NCBI GenBank assembly: GCA_026388765.1
Contig: JAPLJC010000262.1
Coordinates: forward strand, 1-32,727
Direction of reading: 5' to 3'
Source: Deltaproteobacteria bacterium
Lineage (GTDB): Bacteria > Desulfobacterota > Desulfobaccia > Desulfobaccales > 0-14-0-80-60-11
Length of the DNA stretch: 32,727 nucleotides
Shown here: piece by piece, positions 8,999 to 18,343 of the stretch
Position numbering within the stretch: the first letter of the stretch is position 1
Layout of the letters: every line of letters starts with the position of its first letter
Program-made: the position numbers and the translations under genes
The notes under the pieces: generated by a model
Database searches by the model: none
What the model saw: only the letters and a program-made list of their open reading frames with translations
Told to the model about the DNA's origin: nothing

Positions 8999-9850
8999 AT
9001 GCGCTTAGGCTTTCATCTGTCCATCGCCGGTTCGAGGCTCAAGGCCATCTCCCAGGCCCAGGTCCTGGGTTGCCAGGCGCTGCAGATTTTCGGGCAAAAC
9101 CCCCGGGCCTGGAAATGGCGCCCGGTGGACCCGGGGGAGATTAGGGATTTTACCCGGGCCCGGCGGCGAGCCGGTCTGGGCCCGCTGATGGTGCATCTAA
9201 GCTACCTGGCCAACCTGGCGGCCCCGGACCCGGTCCTCCACCAGCGTTCGGCGGCGCGGCTGGCTCAGGAGTTGGCCCTGGCCCGAGATCTCGAAGCCGA
9301 CTACCTGGTGACCCATCCCGGCCACGGTGAGCTGACGGAGGCCAGTTTCCGGCTGGCGGCCGCGGCCCTGGCCGCGGCGGTCTCGCAGGTGCCGCCGCCG
9401 CCACTGGTGCTCCTGGAAAATACCGCCGGCCAGGGCCGGGAATTGGGCTGGCGCATCGACCACCTGCAACGCCTCATGGAGTTGAGCGGGGTGGAACTGG
9501 GGTTGTGCCTGGACACGGCCCATGCCTTCGCCGCGGGCTACGACCTGCGGAGCCCCCACGGGGTCTCGCTGCTGTTGGGGGAAATCGCCCGGGGGCCGGG
9601 GTTGGACCGGCTGAAGATGCTGCACCTCAACGACTCGAAGGCGGCCTTTAACTCCCGGGTGGACCGCCACGAGCATCTGGGTTTGGGAAGCCTGGGCCTG
9701 GCCGGGCTGCGCCAGTTACTGGCCCACCCCTGGCTCAGGCCCGAAGGCGCTATCATGGAAACCCCGAAACGCCATCCGGCCGACGAGTGGCGCAACCTGC
9801 TGGTGGCCCGGAGCCTGGTGCCGACCCTATCCTTGCCCTCCCCTGGTTGA
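8999..9850 (+). CDS. nfo: deoxyribonuclease IV / endonuclease IV
   Basis: RLGFHLSIAGSRLKAISQAQVLGCQALQIFGQNPRAWKWR, LVTHPGH, LLENTAGQGRELG, LCLDTAHAFAAGYD, LHLNDSKAAFNSRVDRHEHLGLG. Confidence 0.94.
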   Translation: MRLGFHLSIAGSRLKAISQAQVLGCQALQIFGQNPRAWKWRPVDPGEIRDFTRARRRAGLGPLMVHLSYLANLAAPDPVLHQRSAARLAQELALARDLEADYLVTHPGHGELTEASFRLAAAALAAAVSQVPPPPLVLLENTAGQGRELGWRIDHLQRLMELSGVELGLCLDTAHAFAAGYDLRSPHGVSLLLGEIARGPGLDRLKMLHLNDSKAAFNSRVDRHEHLGLGSLGLAGLRQLLAHPWLRPEGAIMETPKRHPADEWRNLLVARSLVPTLSLPSPG

Positions 9851-9862
9851 GAGGGGGTGAAG
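9831..9862. repeat. C/G-rich repeat overlapping the nfo 3' end
   Basis: CCTTGCCCTCCCCTGGTTGAGAGGGGGTGAAG; encodes the last residues LPSPG and the stop. Confidence 0.5.
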
Positions 9863-9870
9863 TTGCCGGA

Positions 9871-9891
9871 GGGCGGTTCGAGAAACCGCCC
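9871..9891. repeat. short hairpin/REP-like sequence GGGCGGTT-CGAGA-AACCGCCC
   Basis: Perfect 8-bp stem, 5-nt loop. Confidence 0.65.
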
Positions 9892-9972
9892 CAACAATGC
9901 CCCTGACCTTGAAATCCCTCTCCGGCATAATTATTTTACTGATGATAGCTAATCAGTCGGAAGGAGAAGACC

Positions 9973-10137
9973 ATGCCCACCTATGTTTATCTCTGTGAAA
10001 AATGTGGGGAGGAGTTCAGCCGCATCATGAGCTTCAAGGAGTATGAGGAAGCCAAGATCGCCTGCCCCAAGTGCAAATCCAAAAAGGTAAGACAGCAGTT
10101 AACCGAATTCATTTCCAGAACCTCCCGGAAGAGCTGA
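9973..10137 (+). CDS. FmdB-family zinc-ribbon regulatory protein
   Basis: Manual translation MPTYVYLCEKCGEEFSRIMSFKEYEEAKIACPKCKSKKVRQQLTEFISRTSRKS*; CxxC...CxxC; below the ORF-track length cut. Confidence 0.9.
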   Translation: MPTYVYLCEKCGEEFSRIMSFKEYEEAKIACPKCKSKKVRQQLTEFISRTSRKS

Positions 10138-10287
10138 GGGAGATAGCTCTCGGCGGTCAGCTTGCAGCAATCAGCAAAGACTAAGGACGGCGAAGGACGC
10201 TAAAAGGTAGGGTGGGGACCGTCCACCCCAGGCAAGGGCTAAAAAACACCCGGGTGCGTCCTTTGCACTTTTTGGTTTTCTTGCTCC

Positions 10288-12714
10288 TCAATGCCTCCAC
10301 TGGCGGACTCTCACGCCATCGTCTCCGAGATAAACGCTCACCGCACCATCCCGGGTGAAATGGCAGGGTATGCCGGTTTCCGGTCCGGTAGCTCCGGGAT
10401 CGCCCCCGTAAACTATCAAGAGCCGGGGTTGCAGGCGAGCCAGGGAGGGGGGTAAGCCGCCGGGAGAGCCGACCGGTCCCGCCGGTAGGACCAGCAGGTC
10501 CAGGCCGGTTGCAGAGGGCTCGAACTGCGGGGGCAGTTCCAGATCCCGGCCCGGCGGCAAGATCAGGGCCCGGCGCCCCTGACCGGTGACTTGCAGGGCG
10601 AAGCCCTGATCCTGGCCCAGCTTCAGGTATTTTAGGGCCGCGCTTCCCAGGCCGGCCGGCGGTTGCGGCCCCCGGCGCCAGGGTTCCAGGGGCAGGGGCA
10701 AGCAGCCCCGATCTCCCAGATAGTTCCACAAATCCCATAAGGCCGGTCCGGGATAACCCCGGCGGCCGTACCAGTACCCGGCTACCGTGAACTGTTGGGC
10801 CAAGGTGAGTAATTCAGCGGCATTTTCCTGGGACAGGGACAGGGCCAGCAACTGGTCAAGAGTGCGCCATTGGCGCCAGTGGCAGTAAGCGGGCAGTGTC
10901 CCGGGGCCGCCCGCCTGGCGGCCGGGCCAGGAGCGGCGCGGGGCGGAAACCGCCAGGCGCCGCCCCTCCGGGCTCACCACCACGCCGCTGAGGCCGCCGT
11001 AGGTGTCCAGGCAGGTTATCTCCAGGGTTCGGGGTGCAGCTATCATGGGCGCAGCCACTGAGACAATGAGGGCTACCCCGGCCAGGCCGGCGCCGGCCCA
11101 GGTCCAGAGATGGCGCCGCGGGGCGAATATGAGGATCAGCACCAGAAAATAGAGGGCGATCTGCAGCCAGGTGGGGATGGGGACGATGAAGGCGCTGCCG
11201 GGCAGGGAGGCCCCCAGGCAGACGGCCTGCCAGCCCAGCCACAGGGGCCATTGACCCAGGAAAAGCAATCCCTGGGCCAAGGGGGTCAGATGGATGGCCT
11301 GGGCGAAGACCGCGGCCTCCCCTAACGGCAGGGCCAAGAGCAATACTAAGGGGATGGCCACCAGATTGACCACGATTCCCAGGAGGGAGACCACCTGGAA
11401 GTAGGCCGCCACCAGGGGGGCGGTGGCCAGGGTGGCCACGGCGGAGGCCGCGGCCAAGTCTTTCACCCGAAGGTAGAGTTTCCATCCCAAACCGGGCTGG
11501 AACTCTCGGTCAAAAACTGACCCATCAATTCTCAGCAACCGTGGCATTAAAAAAATTAGGCCAGCCACCGCCGCGAAGGAGAGCTGCAAGGAGATGGAAA
11601 AGAGGCGTAGCGGGGTAAAACTGAGGATGATCAGGGCGGCCAGGGCCAGGGCGCTCCAGACCTCCCGGGGCCGGCCCAGGAAGACCAGGAGGAGATAGGC
11701 CAGGACCATGACCTCGGCCCGCTGGGTAGAGGGGGAGCCGCCCGCCACCCAGGCGTAACCCACTACCGCGGCCGCAGCCATCAAGGTGGCCACTTTCACT
11801 ACATTGAGGCGCAGCAGCAGCCAGGCGGAGCGCCGCATCAGCCAACTGCTGAGGAAAAAGATGACCGCGGCCACCATGCCCAGGTGCAGGCCGTTGACCA
11901 CCAGCAAGTGGCTGGTGCCGGTCCGGGCCAGGTTGTGGCGCATTTCCGGGGTGACTTCACCCTGGTCCCCCAACAGCATGGAGAGATAGATGGCCCGCAG
12001 GGCCGGGTCCAGGCTCTTTAACAGTTGCCGGATGCCGCCACGCAGCCGTTCCCCCAAGGGGTAGCCGGCGTCTTCGGCCAGAAAAACCAGAGCGGTGCGG
12101 TCCTTGAGGCGCAGCTCCCGGAAGATGCCGTCGGCGGCCAGGAACCGGGGCCGGTCGAAGGTCCCGGGGTTTTTTAAGCTCCCCGGGGCGCGCAGCCTGC
12201 CTTTGACCACCAGGTCGGCGCCCACCGGCGGGTGCGCCAGATTCGGGGCGGCCACCAGCAGCCGCCCCGCGGCCGGGCGCCAGCCCTGGGGGCTCAGCCA
12301 GGCCCGGGCAGTGAGAAACAGTTGGACCCGTTCCGGAGCCAGCTTGCCAGGGTGGTCCAGGCGTCCGAGGATGGTGAGTTCCTGTCCCGGGGGCAGATGC
12401 ACCAGATGGTGGGGCGGGAAGGTGGGTTGGAGGGCCTGCTGGCAAAAGGCCGCTCCTAGGAGCCAGAAGAAGATCAGGGGCAGCAACCGGGCCGGGCGCC
12501 GGGCCAGCCAGACGGCCCCCAGCGCCAGCCACAGCAGGAGCAGAACCGCCGGCAGCCATCTTGCCGGCAGGTTAAGCCCCCAGGCCGGGGCGGCGATCCC
12601 CGCCATCAGGGCCAGGACCACCGGCGTCAGGGGCCGGGAGAAGGGAGGGTTTTCAGTTTTCAGCTGGCGGTTGGCAGTATCCAAATTATCGGCTTTAAGG
12701 AAGATAATCATCAA
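10288..12714 (-). CDS. comEC: ComEC/Rec2-family DNA internalisation protein
   Basis: LLVVNGLHLGMVAAVIFFLS, GGSPSTQRAEVMVLAYLLLVFLGRP, multi-TM competence domain. The N-terminal start is probably downstream of 12714. Confidence 0.88.
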   Translation of the reverse strand: MMIIFLKADNLDTANRQLKTENPPFSRPLTPVVLALMAGIAAPAWGLNLPARWLPAVLLLLWLALGAVWLARRPARLLPLIFFWLLGAAFCQQALQPTFPPHHLVHLPPGQELTILGRLDHPGKLAPERVQLFLTARAWLSPQGWRPAAGRLLVAAPNLAHPPVGADLVVKGRLRAPGSLKNPGTFDRPRFLAADGIFRELRLKDRTALVFLAEDAGYPLGERLRGGIRQLLKSLDPALRAIYLSMLLGDQGEVTPEMRHNLARTGTSHLLVVNGLHLGMVAAVIFFLSSWLMRRSAWLLLRLNVVKVATLMAAAAVVGYAWVAGGSPSTQRAEVMVLAYLLLVFLGRPREVWSALALAALIILSFTPLRLFSISLQLSFAAVAGLIFLMPRLLRIDGSVFDREFQPGLGWKLYLRVKDLAAASAVATLATAPLVAAYFQVVSLLGIVVNLVAIPLVLLLALPLGEAAVFAQAIHLTPLAQGLLFLGQWPLWLGWQAVCLGASLPGSAFIVPIPTWLQIALYFLVLILIFAPRRHLWTWAGAGLAGVALIVSVAAPMIAAPRTLEITCLDTYGGLSGVVVSPEGRRLAVSAPRRSWPGRQAGGPGTLPAYCHWRQWRTLDQLLALSLSQENAAELLTLAQQFTVAGYWYGRRGYPGPALWDLWNYLGDRGCLPLPLEPWRRGPQPPAGLGSAALKYLKLGQDQGFALQVTGQGRRALILPPGRDLELPPQFEPSATGLDLLVLPAGPVGSPGGLPPSLARLQPRLLIVYGGDPGATGPETGIPCHFTRDGAVSVYLGDDGVRVRQWRH

Positions 12715-13009
12715 GCTGCAATAATTTGACGACTACGACTGTTACGGTTCATCATGGTAATTGATTAAAGCAGCAAAAGCCCGATGAAATTGGGCGCCGA
12801 TTGGGTGAGTTTGTTTTTGGGTTGCAATTGCTCCGGGATCAGACTCAATGATTTCTGCGGTATCTTACAACGTCTCGTATCATTTGACAAAATTAAACTT
12901 TAAGTTATTGGCATAAATCTCTCCCAACGCCTCACGGAAGGTAGAGCAATTACTTAGGGGGCTCTTTTTCCTTGACAAATTGAGGAAAATATCGAATAGA
13001 ATTATAGTT

Positions 13010-13906
13010 ATGAGGAGAATTTTCTTCATTCCGGCCCTGATCTTTTGCTTAACGGGGTTGGCCGCTGGGGGTGAGGCTCCTAAGGTGGGGTCGGACGGCG
13101 GCTCCCTGGTCCTGGAGAGTGCCAAAGATGCCAAGGATTCCCGGAAGGCCGGCGCTGCCAGCGACACCCTCTACGACCTCCTGGGCCAGGAAGTGCAGGT
13201 CTATATCTTCAATAACAAGACCCGGGTCTGGCCCAAAACCGTGGTGCGTTCCGGCCCCTGGGCTTATCAGAGCACCGGGGCTTATCGGAGCGCCTTAGCG
13301 GGACGCCACGACCCCCGGGTAGACACTTTTATCAATAAATATGCCATGGCTTACGGGGTGGACCCGGCCCTGGTGCGGGCGGTGATGCGGAACGAATCCG
13401 GTTTCAACGCCGGGGCGGTCTCCCCCAAGGGGGCCCAGGGTCTGATGCAGTTGATGCCCGGCACCGCCGCCCTCATGGGGGTGCGCGACCCCTTCGATCC
13501 GGAGCAAAATATCGCCGGCGGGGTGGGCTATCTGCGCCACTGCCTGGACCGGTTCGGGCACAACGTGCCCCTGGCGGTGGCGGCCTATAACGCCGGCCCG
13601 GAAGCGGTGGCCAAATATTGCAGTATCCCGCCCTACCAGGAGACGCAGCTCTTCGTTAACAACGTCATGGGGACTTATGGCGGCTACGGCCCCAATCGAG
13701 CGCTAACCAACCCCGCCGCCAATCCCAAGGCGTCTGCCGCCGGGGTGAAGAAGGTCGAAAAGGGCGCCGCGGGCAAAGTGGCGGCGGCCCGGGACAAAGA
13801 CAAAGACCAAGACAAGGACGCCCCCCGCCGCCGCCCGAGGGCCAAGATCATCGAAGTCAGGTCCAACAAAGTCCAGACCAAGGCCATCTCCATCCTGAAA
13901 GATTGA
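13010..13906 (+). CDS. secreted SLT-domain lytic transglycosylase
   Basis: MRRIFFIPALIFCLTGLAAG signal peptide; AYGVDPALVRAVMRNESGFNAGAVSPKGAQGLMQLMPGTAALMGVRDPFDPEQNIAGGVGYL...AVAAYNAGPEAV; charged C-tail. The ORF track starts at 12980. Confidence 0.92.
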   Translation: MRRIFFIPALIFCLTGLAAGGEAPKVGSDGGSLVLESAKDAKDSRKAGAASDTLYDLLGQEVQVYIFNNKTRVWPKTVVRSGPWAYQSTGAYRSALAGRHDPRVDTFINKYAMAYGVDPALVRAVMRNESGFNAGAVSPKGAQGLMQLMPGTAALMGVRDPFDPEQNIAGGVGYLRHCLDRFGHNVPLAVAAYNAGPEAVAKYCSIPPYQETQLFVNNVMGTYGGYGPNRALTNPAANPKASAAGVKKVEKGAAGKVAAARDKDKDQDKDAPRRRPRAKIIEVRSNKVQTKAISILKD

Positions 13907-13915
13907 GCCTGCCCG

Positions 13916-14013
13916 AAAAAAAATAGGGACACCTCCTATTTTTGCTGAAAAAGTCCAGTGACAAAATTGGTTTTCTCAGGCATGGCAAAAATAGGAAGTG
14001 TCCCTATTTTTTT
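13916..14013. repeat. REP doublet (AAAATAGGGACACCTCCTATTTTT...AAAAATAGGAAGTGTCCCTATTTTTTT), copy 1
   Basis: Inverted arms, each a mini-hairpin AAATAGG/CCTATTT; second and third copies at 14274 and 26319. Confidence 0.92.
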
Positions 14014-14266
14014 CGTCAACAACGTCATGGGGACTTATGGCGGCTACGGCCCCAATCGAGCGCTAACCGGCCCCGCCGCCAAGGCCGCGGCGGCAGCCGC
14101 CGGGGTGAAGAAGGTTGAAAAGGGCGCCGCGGGCAAAGTGGCCGCGGCCCAGGACAAAGACAAAGATCAAGACAAAGACGCCCCCCGCCGTCGTCCCAGG
14201 GCCAAGATCATCGAAGTCCGGTCCAACAAAGTCCAGACCAAGGCCATCTCCATCCTGAAGGATTGA
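14012..14266 (+). pseudogene. duplicated 3' end of the lytic transglycosylase gene
   Basis: 255 nt collinear with 13652-13906, no indels; encodes FVNNVMGTYGGYGPNRALT...AISILKD*. Confidence 0.92.
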
Positions 14267-14273
14267 TCCTGCC

Positions 14274-14386
14274 AAAAATAGGGACACCTCCCATTTTTGC
14301 TGAAAAAGTGACTACATAAGCTTAACCAGTGACAAAATTGGTTTTCCTAACCACGGCAAAAAATAGGAAGTGTCCCTAGTTATTTT
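14274..14386. repeat. REP doublet, copy 2
   Basis: CAAAAATAGGGACACCTCCCATTTTT...AAAAAATAGGAAGTGTCCCTAGTTATTTT; shares the interior GACAAAATTGGTTTTC with copy 1. Confidence 0.9.
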
Positions 14387-16994
14387 CCGGCCAGTCCTTG
14401 ATGTGCAGGTCCCGCTGGGGAAAGGGGATCTCGATGCCGTGCTGCTGGAAGGTCTCCAGGATGGCGCTGTTCAGCTCATGGGTGGCGGGGATCCGGTCCG
14501 CCGGAGTCTTGAGGAAGACCCAGATGGTGAAATCCAGGGTACTATCGCCGTAAGCGCTAAACTGGATTTGGGGCGGCGGCTCCTTCACTGCCCGGGGGTT
14601 GGCCAGGCAGACCTCAGTGAGTAATTGGGTCACCCGCCGCACGTCGGAGTCGCAGGCCACCCCGACCTTCAAGGTGAGGCGGTTGAGGCCCCGGCCATAG
14701 TGGGTCCAATTGAGGACCTTCTCGGAAATGAGCTGCGAGTTGGGGATGATGAGCATCGAGCGGTCGGAGGTTTCGAAGATGGTGCTCCGGATCCGGATCT
14801 CCTTCACCGTGCCAAACTGGCCGTCGATGACCAGCAGGTCCCCCACCTTGATGGGCCGCTCGAAGAGCAGAATCAGGCCGCTGATGAAATTATTGACGAT
14901 GTTTTGGAGGCCGAAGCCGATACCGACGCCCAGGGCCCCGGCCACCAGGGCCAGGTTGGTCAGGGGAAATCCCAACATCGTCAGGGCGACCAGGGCCGCC
15001 AGGATCAAGATGAGGTAGTGCAAGGTGGTGGAGATGGTGTACTGGACCCCGTGGTCCAGACCGGTGCGGGGGAAGATCCGCAAGCTCATGAGGCCCCGGA
15101 TCAGGCGGGAGAGCCAGAAACCCAGGTAAAGGGCCAGGCCGGCGGCGCCGATATTGAGAATGGTGAGCTTCACCGGGCCCAGGGCCGGCCCCCAGGTGAG
15201 CCATTGGAAGGCCCAGGCCACCCGGTCCGGCGGGAGGCCCCAAGTGCTCAGGGCCCAGAAGATCACGGCCGCCCCGAGGATGAGGGAGAGCACCAGTCGG
15301 CAGAAATAATAAATCCTGTGGAGCATTTCCTGCTGCTCCGGATAACGCTGTTTGGCCCAGCCGAGGTCAGGGTGCAACAGGTGGCGGATGAGGGTCTCCC
15401 CGGCCAGCCACAGAAACCAAATCAGGAGGGCTACCAGGCCGGTCCAGACTGCGGCCTGGGCCACGTAGACCGCCAGGTTGGACAGGCCCAGGAGGTCCGC
15501 CAGGATGGTGACCGCCAGCAGAAAGAGCACCGTTCCATGGAGGACGCGGGCCACGGCCCGCCGGCGCACCCAGGCGGGGTCGGGCAGCACCGGCTGGAGC
15601 CGAGCCAGATGAGGCCGGCGCAGCAGCCATAAGACCCAGACCAGCAGGCCAATTAGAAAGAAGTGGGCCGCGAAGAGGCGGGAGGTTTCGGGGAAGTTAA
15701 GCAGCGGGGCGATCTTTAGGGCAAAGAGTCCCAGGACCAGGTAGAAGGCGAAGACTTTCAGGGAACGACGATAGAACCGGGCCGTGGCCGCATCCAGAGG
15801 CAAAAGCCCGGCCGCGGCCTTCCCGGCAAAGTAGGCCTGTACCAGGGCCAGGGCCAGGCGCCAGGCCCACCAGGCCCCCAGGAGATAAAGGACAAATTGG
15901 GCCGGGTTGGAGCCCAGGATGCTGAAATCCCATAATATTACGCCGACCCAAAAGATCAAACCCAGGCGGAACAGGGAATCCACCAGGATCCGTCCGAGGA
16001 CAAAAATGGGCAGGAGATCATGATCGGTAGTACCGGCCCGCCAGTCTTTGAAACGACTGGCGGTTAGACGCCGCAGGCGGCGAGTGCTCCAGCCCAACAG
16101 GGCCAGAAAAAAGACCAGGCCCACCAAGTGGAGCAGATGGTCCCAGAAAAAGGCTTGCAGTTGCCCGGAGGCCACCAGGGCGGTGAACCAGAGCCAACCA
16201 TGCCCGGGAACGGCGGCCAGACTGACCCAGAGGCGGCCCAGTTGTTCCCGCGGAGACTGCCGGGAAGGCGGCCGTTTGAGTAACTCCGTCTTCCAGGCCT
16301 CCTCCAAGTTTTTCAGGGCTGGCTGCAATCCGGCCAGCAATTGCCGTTCCTGCTCCAGAATTTTTCGGGTCTGGTCCAGATTGTCCAAGACCCGGGCTGC
16401 CAGTAGGTCCCGGCTATTGGCCAGTTGCAGGTAGCGGCTCAGAGCCTGCTGCAGCTCCGGGGTGGCGACGGTGGCCTCGCCGGCGGCTTGCAGGAAGCCT
16501 ATCTGCATTCGCAGGGTATTTTCGGCCACCGTCTCAGCCTCCATCTCCTGCCTTAAGGTGTCGGTTTCCCCGGCCAGGGCCTTGGCGCGGTCCTTGGCTC
16601 GGGCTTCCCGAATGGCATAGCCGGCCGCCAACTTCTGCACCTTGGTTAGCGGAGGTTTGGTCACCGCCAGGGCGGCCCGCAGAGAAGCCGCGGCCAACTG
16701 GAGATCCTTCAGGTCATTCTCCCGTTCGGCCAGTTGTCGTTGGCTGTCAGCCAGCCGAGCTTCCAGGGCCTTGAGTTTACTTTCCAGGTCCGTGGCGCCC
16801 CCGGCCAGCACCCGGGACAGGCTCTCGGGTGCGAGCCCCGCCGCCGCCAATTGCTCCAGCCGGCCCGGCGCGGTTGTAGCCGGCTGGGCCAGACCTGGGG
16901 AAGCTAAGGCCAGCAAGGAAATCAGGCAGGACGAGACAATGGCGCGCAATGACAAGATACCGAGCATCGGTTCACCTTGAGTCGTTTTTCTCAA
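14376..16994 (-). CDS. large MscS-family mechanosensitive channel with long periplasmic N-terminus
   Basis: LALVAGALGVGIGFGLQNIVNNFISGLILLFERPIKVGDLLVIDGQFGTVKEIRIRSTIFETSDRSMLIIPNSQLISEKVLNWT; signal peptide and coiled coil at N-terminus. Confidence 0.93.
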   Translation of the reverse strand: MRKTTQGEPMLGILSLRAIVSSCLISLLALASPGLAQPATTAPGRLEQLAAAGLAPESLSRVLAGGATDLESKLKALEARLADSQRQLAERENDLKDLQLAAASLRAALAVTKPPLTKVQKLAAGYAIREARAKDRAKALAGETDTLRQEMEAETVAENTLRMQIGFLQAAGEATVATPELQQALSRYLQLANSRDLLAARVLDNLDQTRKILEQERQLLAGLQPALKNLEEAWKTELLKRPPSRQSPREQLGRLWVSLAAVPGHGWLWFTALVASGQLQAFFWDHLLHLVGLVFFLALLGWSTRRLRRLTASRFKDWRAGTTDHDLLPIFVLGRILVDSLFRLGLIFWVGVILWDFSILGSNPAQFVLYLLGAWWAWRLALALVQAYFAGKAAAGLLPLDAATARFYRRSLKVFAFYLVLGLFALKIAPLLNFPETSRLFAAHFFLIGLLVWVLWLLRRPHLARLQPVLPDPAWVRRRAVARVLHGTVLFLLAVTILADLLGLSNLAVYVAQAAVWTGLVALLIWFLWLAGETLIRHLLHPDLGWAKQRYPEQQEMLHRIYYFCRLVLSLILGAAVIFWALSTWGLPPDRVAWAFQWLTWGPALGPVKLTILNIGAAGLALYLGFWLSRLIRGLMSLRIFPRTGLDHGVQYTISTTLHYLILILAALVALTMLGFPLTNLALVAGALGVGIGFGLQNIVNNFISGLILLFERPIKVGDLLVIDGQFGTVKEIRIRSTIFETSDRSMLIIPNSQLISEKVLNWTHYGRGLNRLTLKVGVACDSDVRRVTQLLTEVCLANPRAVKEPPPQIQFSAYGDSTLDFTIWVFLKTPADRIPATHELNSAILETFQQHGIEIPFPQRDLHIKDWPENN

Positions 16995-17212
16995 AACTAG
17001 ATACTAACTCAACCAGGGAAGGTTCGGCAAATACCTTTATTCGGATGTACGAATCTTGGCCGGGCGGACCGGGGTGGCCAGCCGTCGTAATCTACCGGGG
17101 CTTACCTGTCGCTGAGTTTTTTACAGAGAATCGGGGACCGGAGGCCGGGATCTCCCCGGTCTAGGCAGGAGTTCTTTACTGCTCGCCAAGATAGGTAGCC
17201 GCCGCCCGGTAG

Positions 17213-18310
17213 TCAGTCCATCAGCAAGTAATCGACCGCGGTAAGGATATTTTTGGTAATGGTAAAGGTATCAAATATGCTGTAAGCACCGGTATTGCCG
17301 CTATAACTGTTTACCGTTACGCGGTTGCCGTTGATATCCACTACACTGAAATAGTAGGTGTTGGCACCCTGAGAAATATGCCAGAGAGTCGGGTCGACCG
17401 TGGGGGTACCTGTATCTACCGGTGCGCCACAGGTGCCGTTGAGCACTTGAACGACATTGTTGTGCCATTGGAGCGGAGTGACGGGTAGGGGGTTGGGGGC
17501 AATGCTGCTGTCGATGGTCTTTCGGGAATAGAGATGGGTATGCCCACAAAAAAAGATGTCAAAACGGTTATTATCCAAGAGCCTCCACAGGTTCGTATAG
17601 GTCATATCGGGGGGATAGGGCGGGGGGGTAGGGGTAAACTGGGTTACATAGTAATAGGGCCCATGGGCGAAAAGAAACTTATGGGTTGCCTTGGTCTGGG
17701 CCACCTGGGCTGTGAGCCAGTTTAGTTGGTTATTATCAAAAGTGCCGGTAATGTCAGGCGGAGGGTTGGGGCCCACATTGGCAGTAAGATAATAAGGATC
17801 CAACACGGCAAAGAAGGCGTCACCCCCGGGAGATTCAAAGGAATAGACCAGCTGTTCATAACCGGACGGCCCGTTGGCGGGATTTCCCGTAAATACCTGT
17901 TGGTATGCGGTTTGATTGGCGAGAACAAAGGCGTCAGAAACCTGGTTATAGAGTTCATGATTGCCGAGGACGGTATATAACGGTATGCCGGTACTCGTCA
18001 TGATGTTCTTAAATGTCTGGAAATTATAGGTGCCATTGTAACAGCCCCGATAGGCCTGGTCGCCGCCGTAGATCACAAATGACGGCTTAGGATTTAACGC
18101 CGCAATTTGGGCATTGATGGCGTTCAAGACGGGCGCGTTGATTAGATCGGTGGGAGTGGGATTGGGCATGGTGGGGTCGCCTGAACGGCTATCGGCCAGG
18201 AAGACGAAACGTAAGGTTTCGCAAGAGCCCGATACCGGCAGGAGCACGACCGAGAATAGGGCCGCCAGCAAACAGAGAACCGAGACGAGCCGTTTGATTT
18301 TGTAAGTCAT
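17213..18310 (-). CDS. secreted metallophosphoesterase (paralogue A)
   Basis: Signal peptide; YGGDQ, VLGNHELYN, FAHGPYYY, CGHTHLYSR motifs; SD AAGGAG. Confidence 0.88.
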   Translation of the reverse strand: MTYKIKRLVSVLCLLAALFSVVLLPVSGSCETLRFVFLADSRSGDPTMPNPTPTDLINAPVLNAINAQIAALNPKPSFVIYGGDQAYRGCYNGTYNFQTFKNIMTSTGIPLYTVLGNHELYNQVSDAFVLANQTAYQQVFTGNPANGPSGYEQLVYSFESPGGDAFFAVLDPYYLTANVGPNPPPDITGTFDNNQLNWLTAQVAQTKATHKFLFAHGPYYYVTQFTPTPPPYPPDMTYTNLWRLLDNNRFDIFFCGHTHLYSRKTIDSSIAPNPLPVTPLQWHNNVVQVLNGTCGAPVDTGTPTVDPTLWHISQGANTYYFSVVDINGNRVTVNSYSGNTGAYSIFDTFTITKNILTAVDYLLMD

Positions 18311-18343
18311 TTTTTATCTCCTTAAATCACACCCCAGAGGCGG

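Noticed and set aside
12880-13167. 95-aa minus-strand ORF over the transglycosylase promoter and 5' end
   Set aside because: Overlaps the signal-peptide coding region of the well-supported plus-strand gene.
14625-15632. 335-aa plus-strand ORF opposite the MscS gene
   Set aside because: Antisense shadow ORF rich in G, P, Q, D and E; the MscS frame is clearly the coding one.
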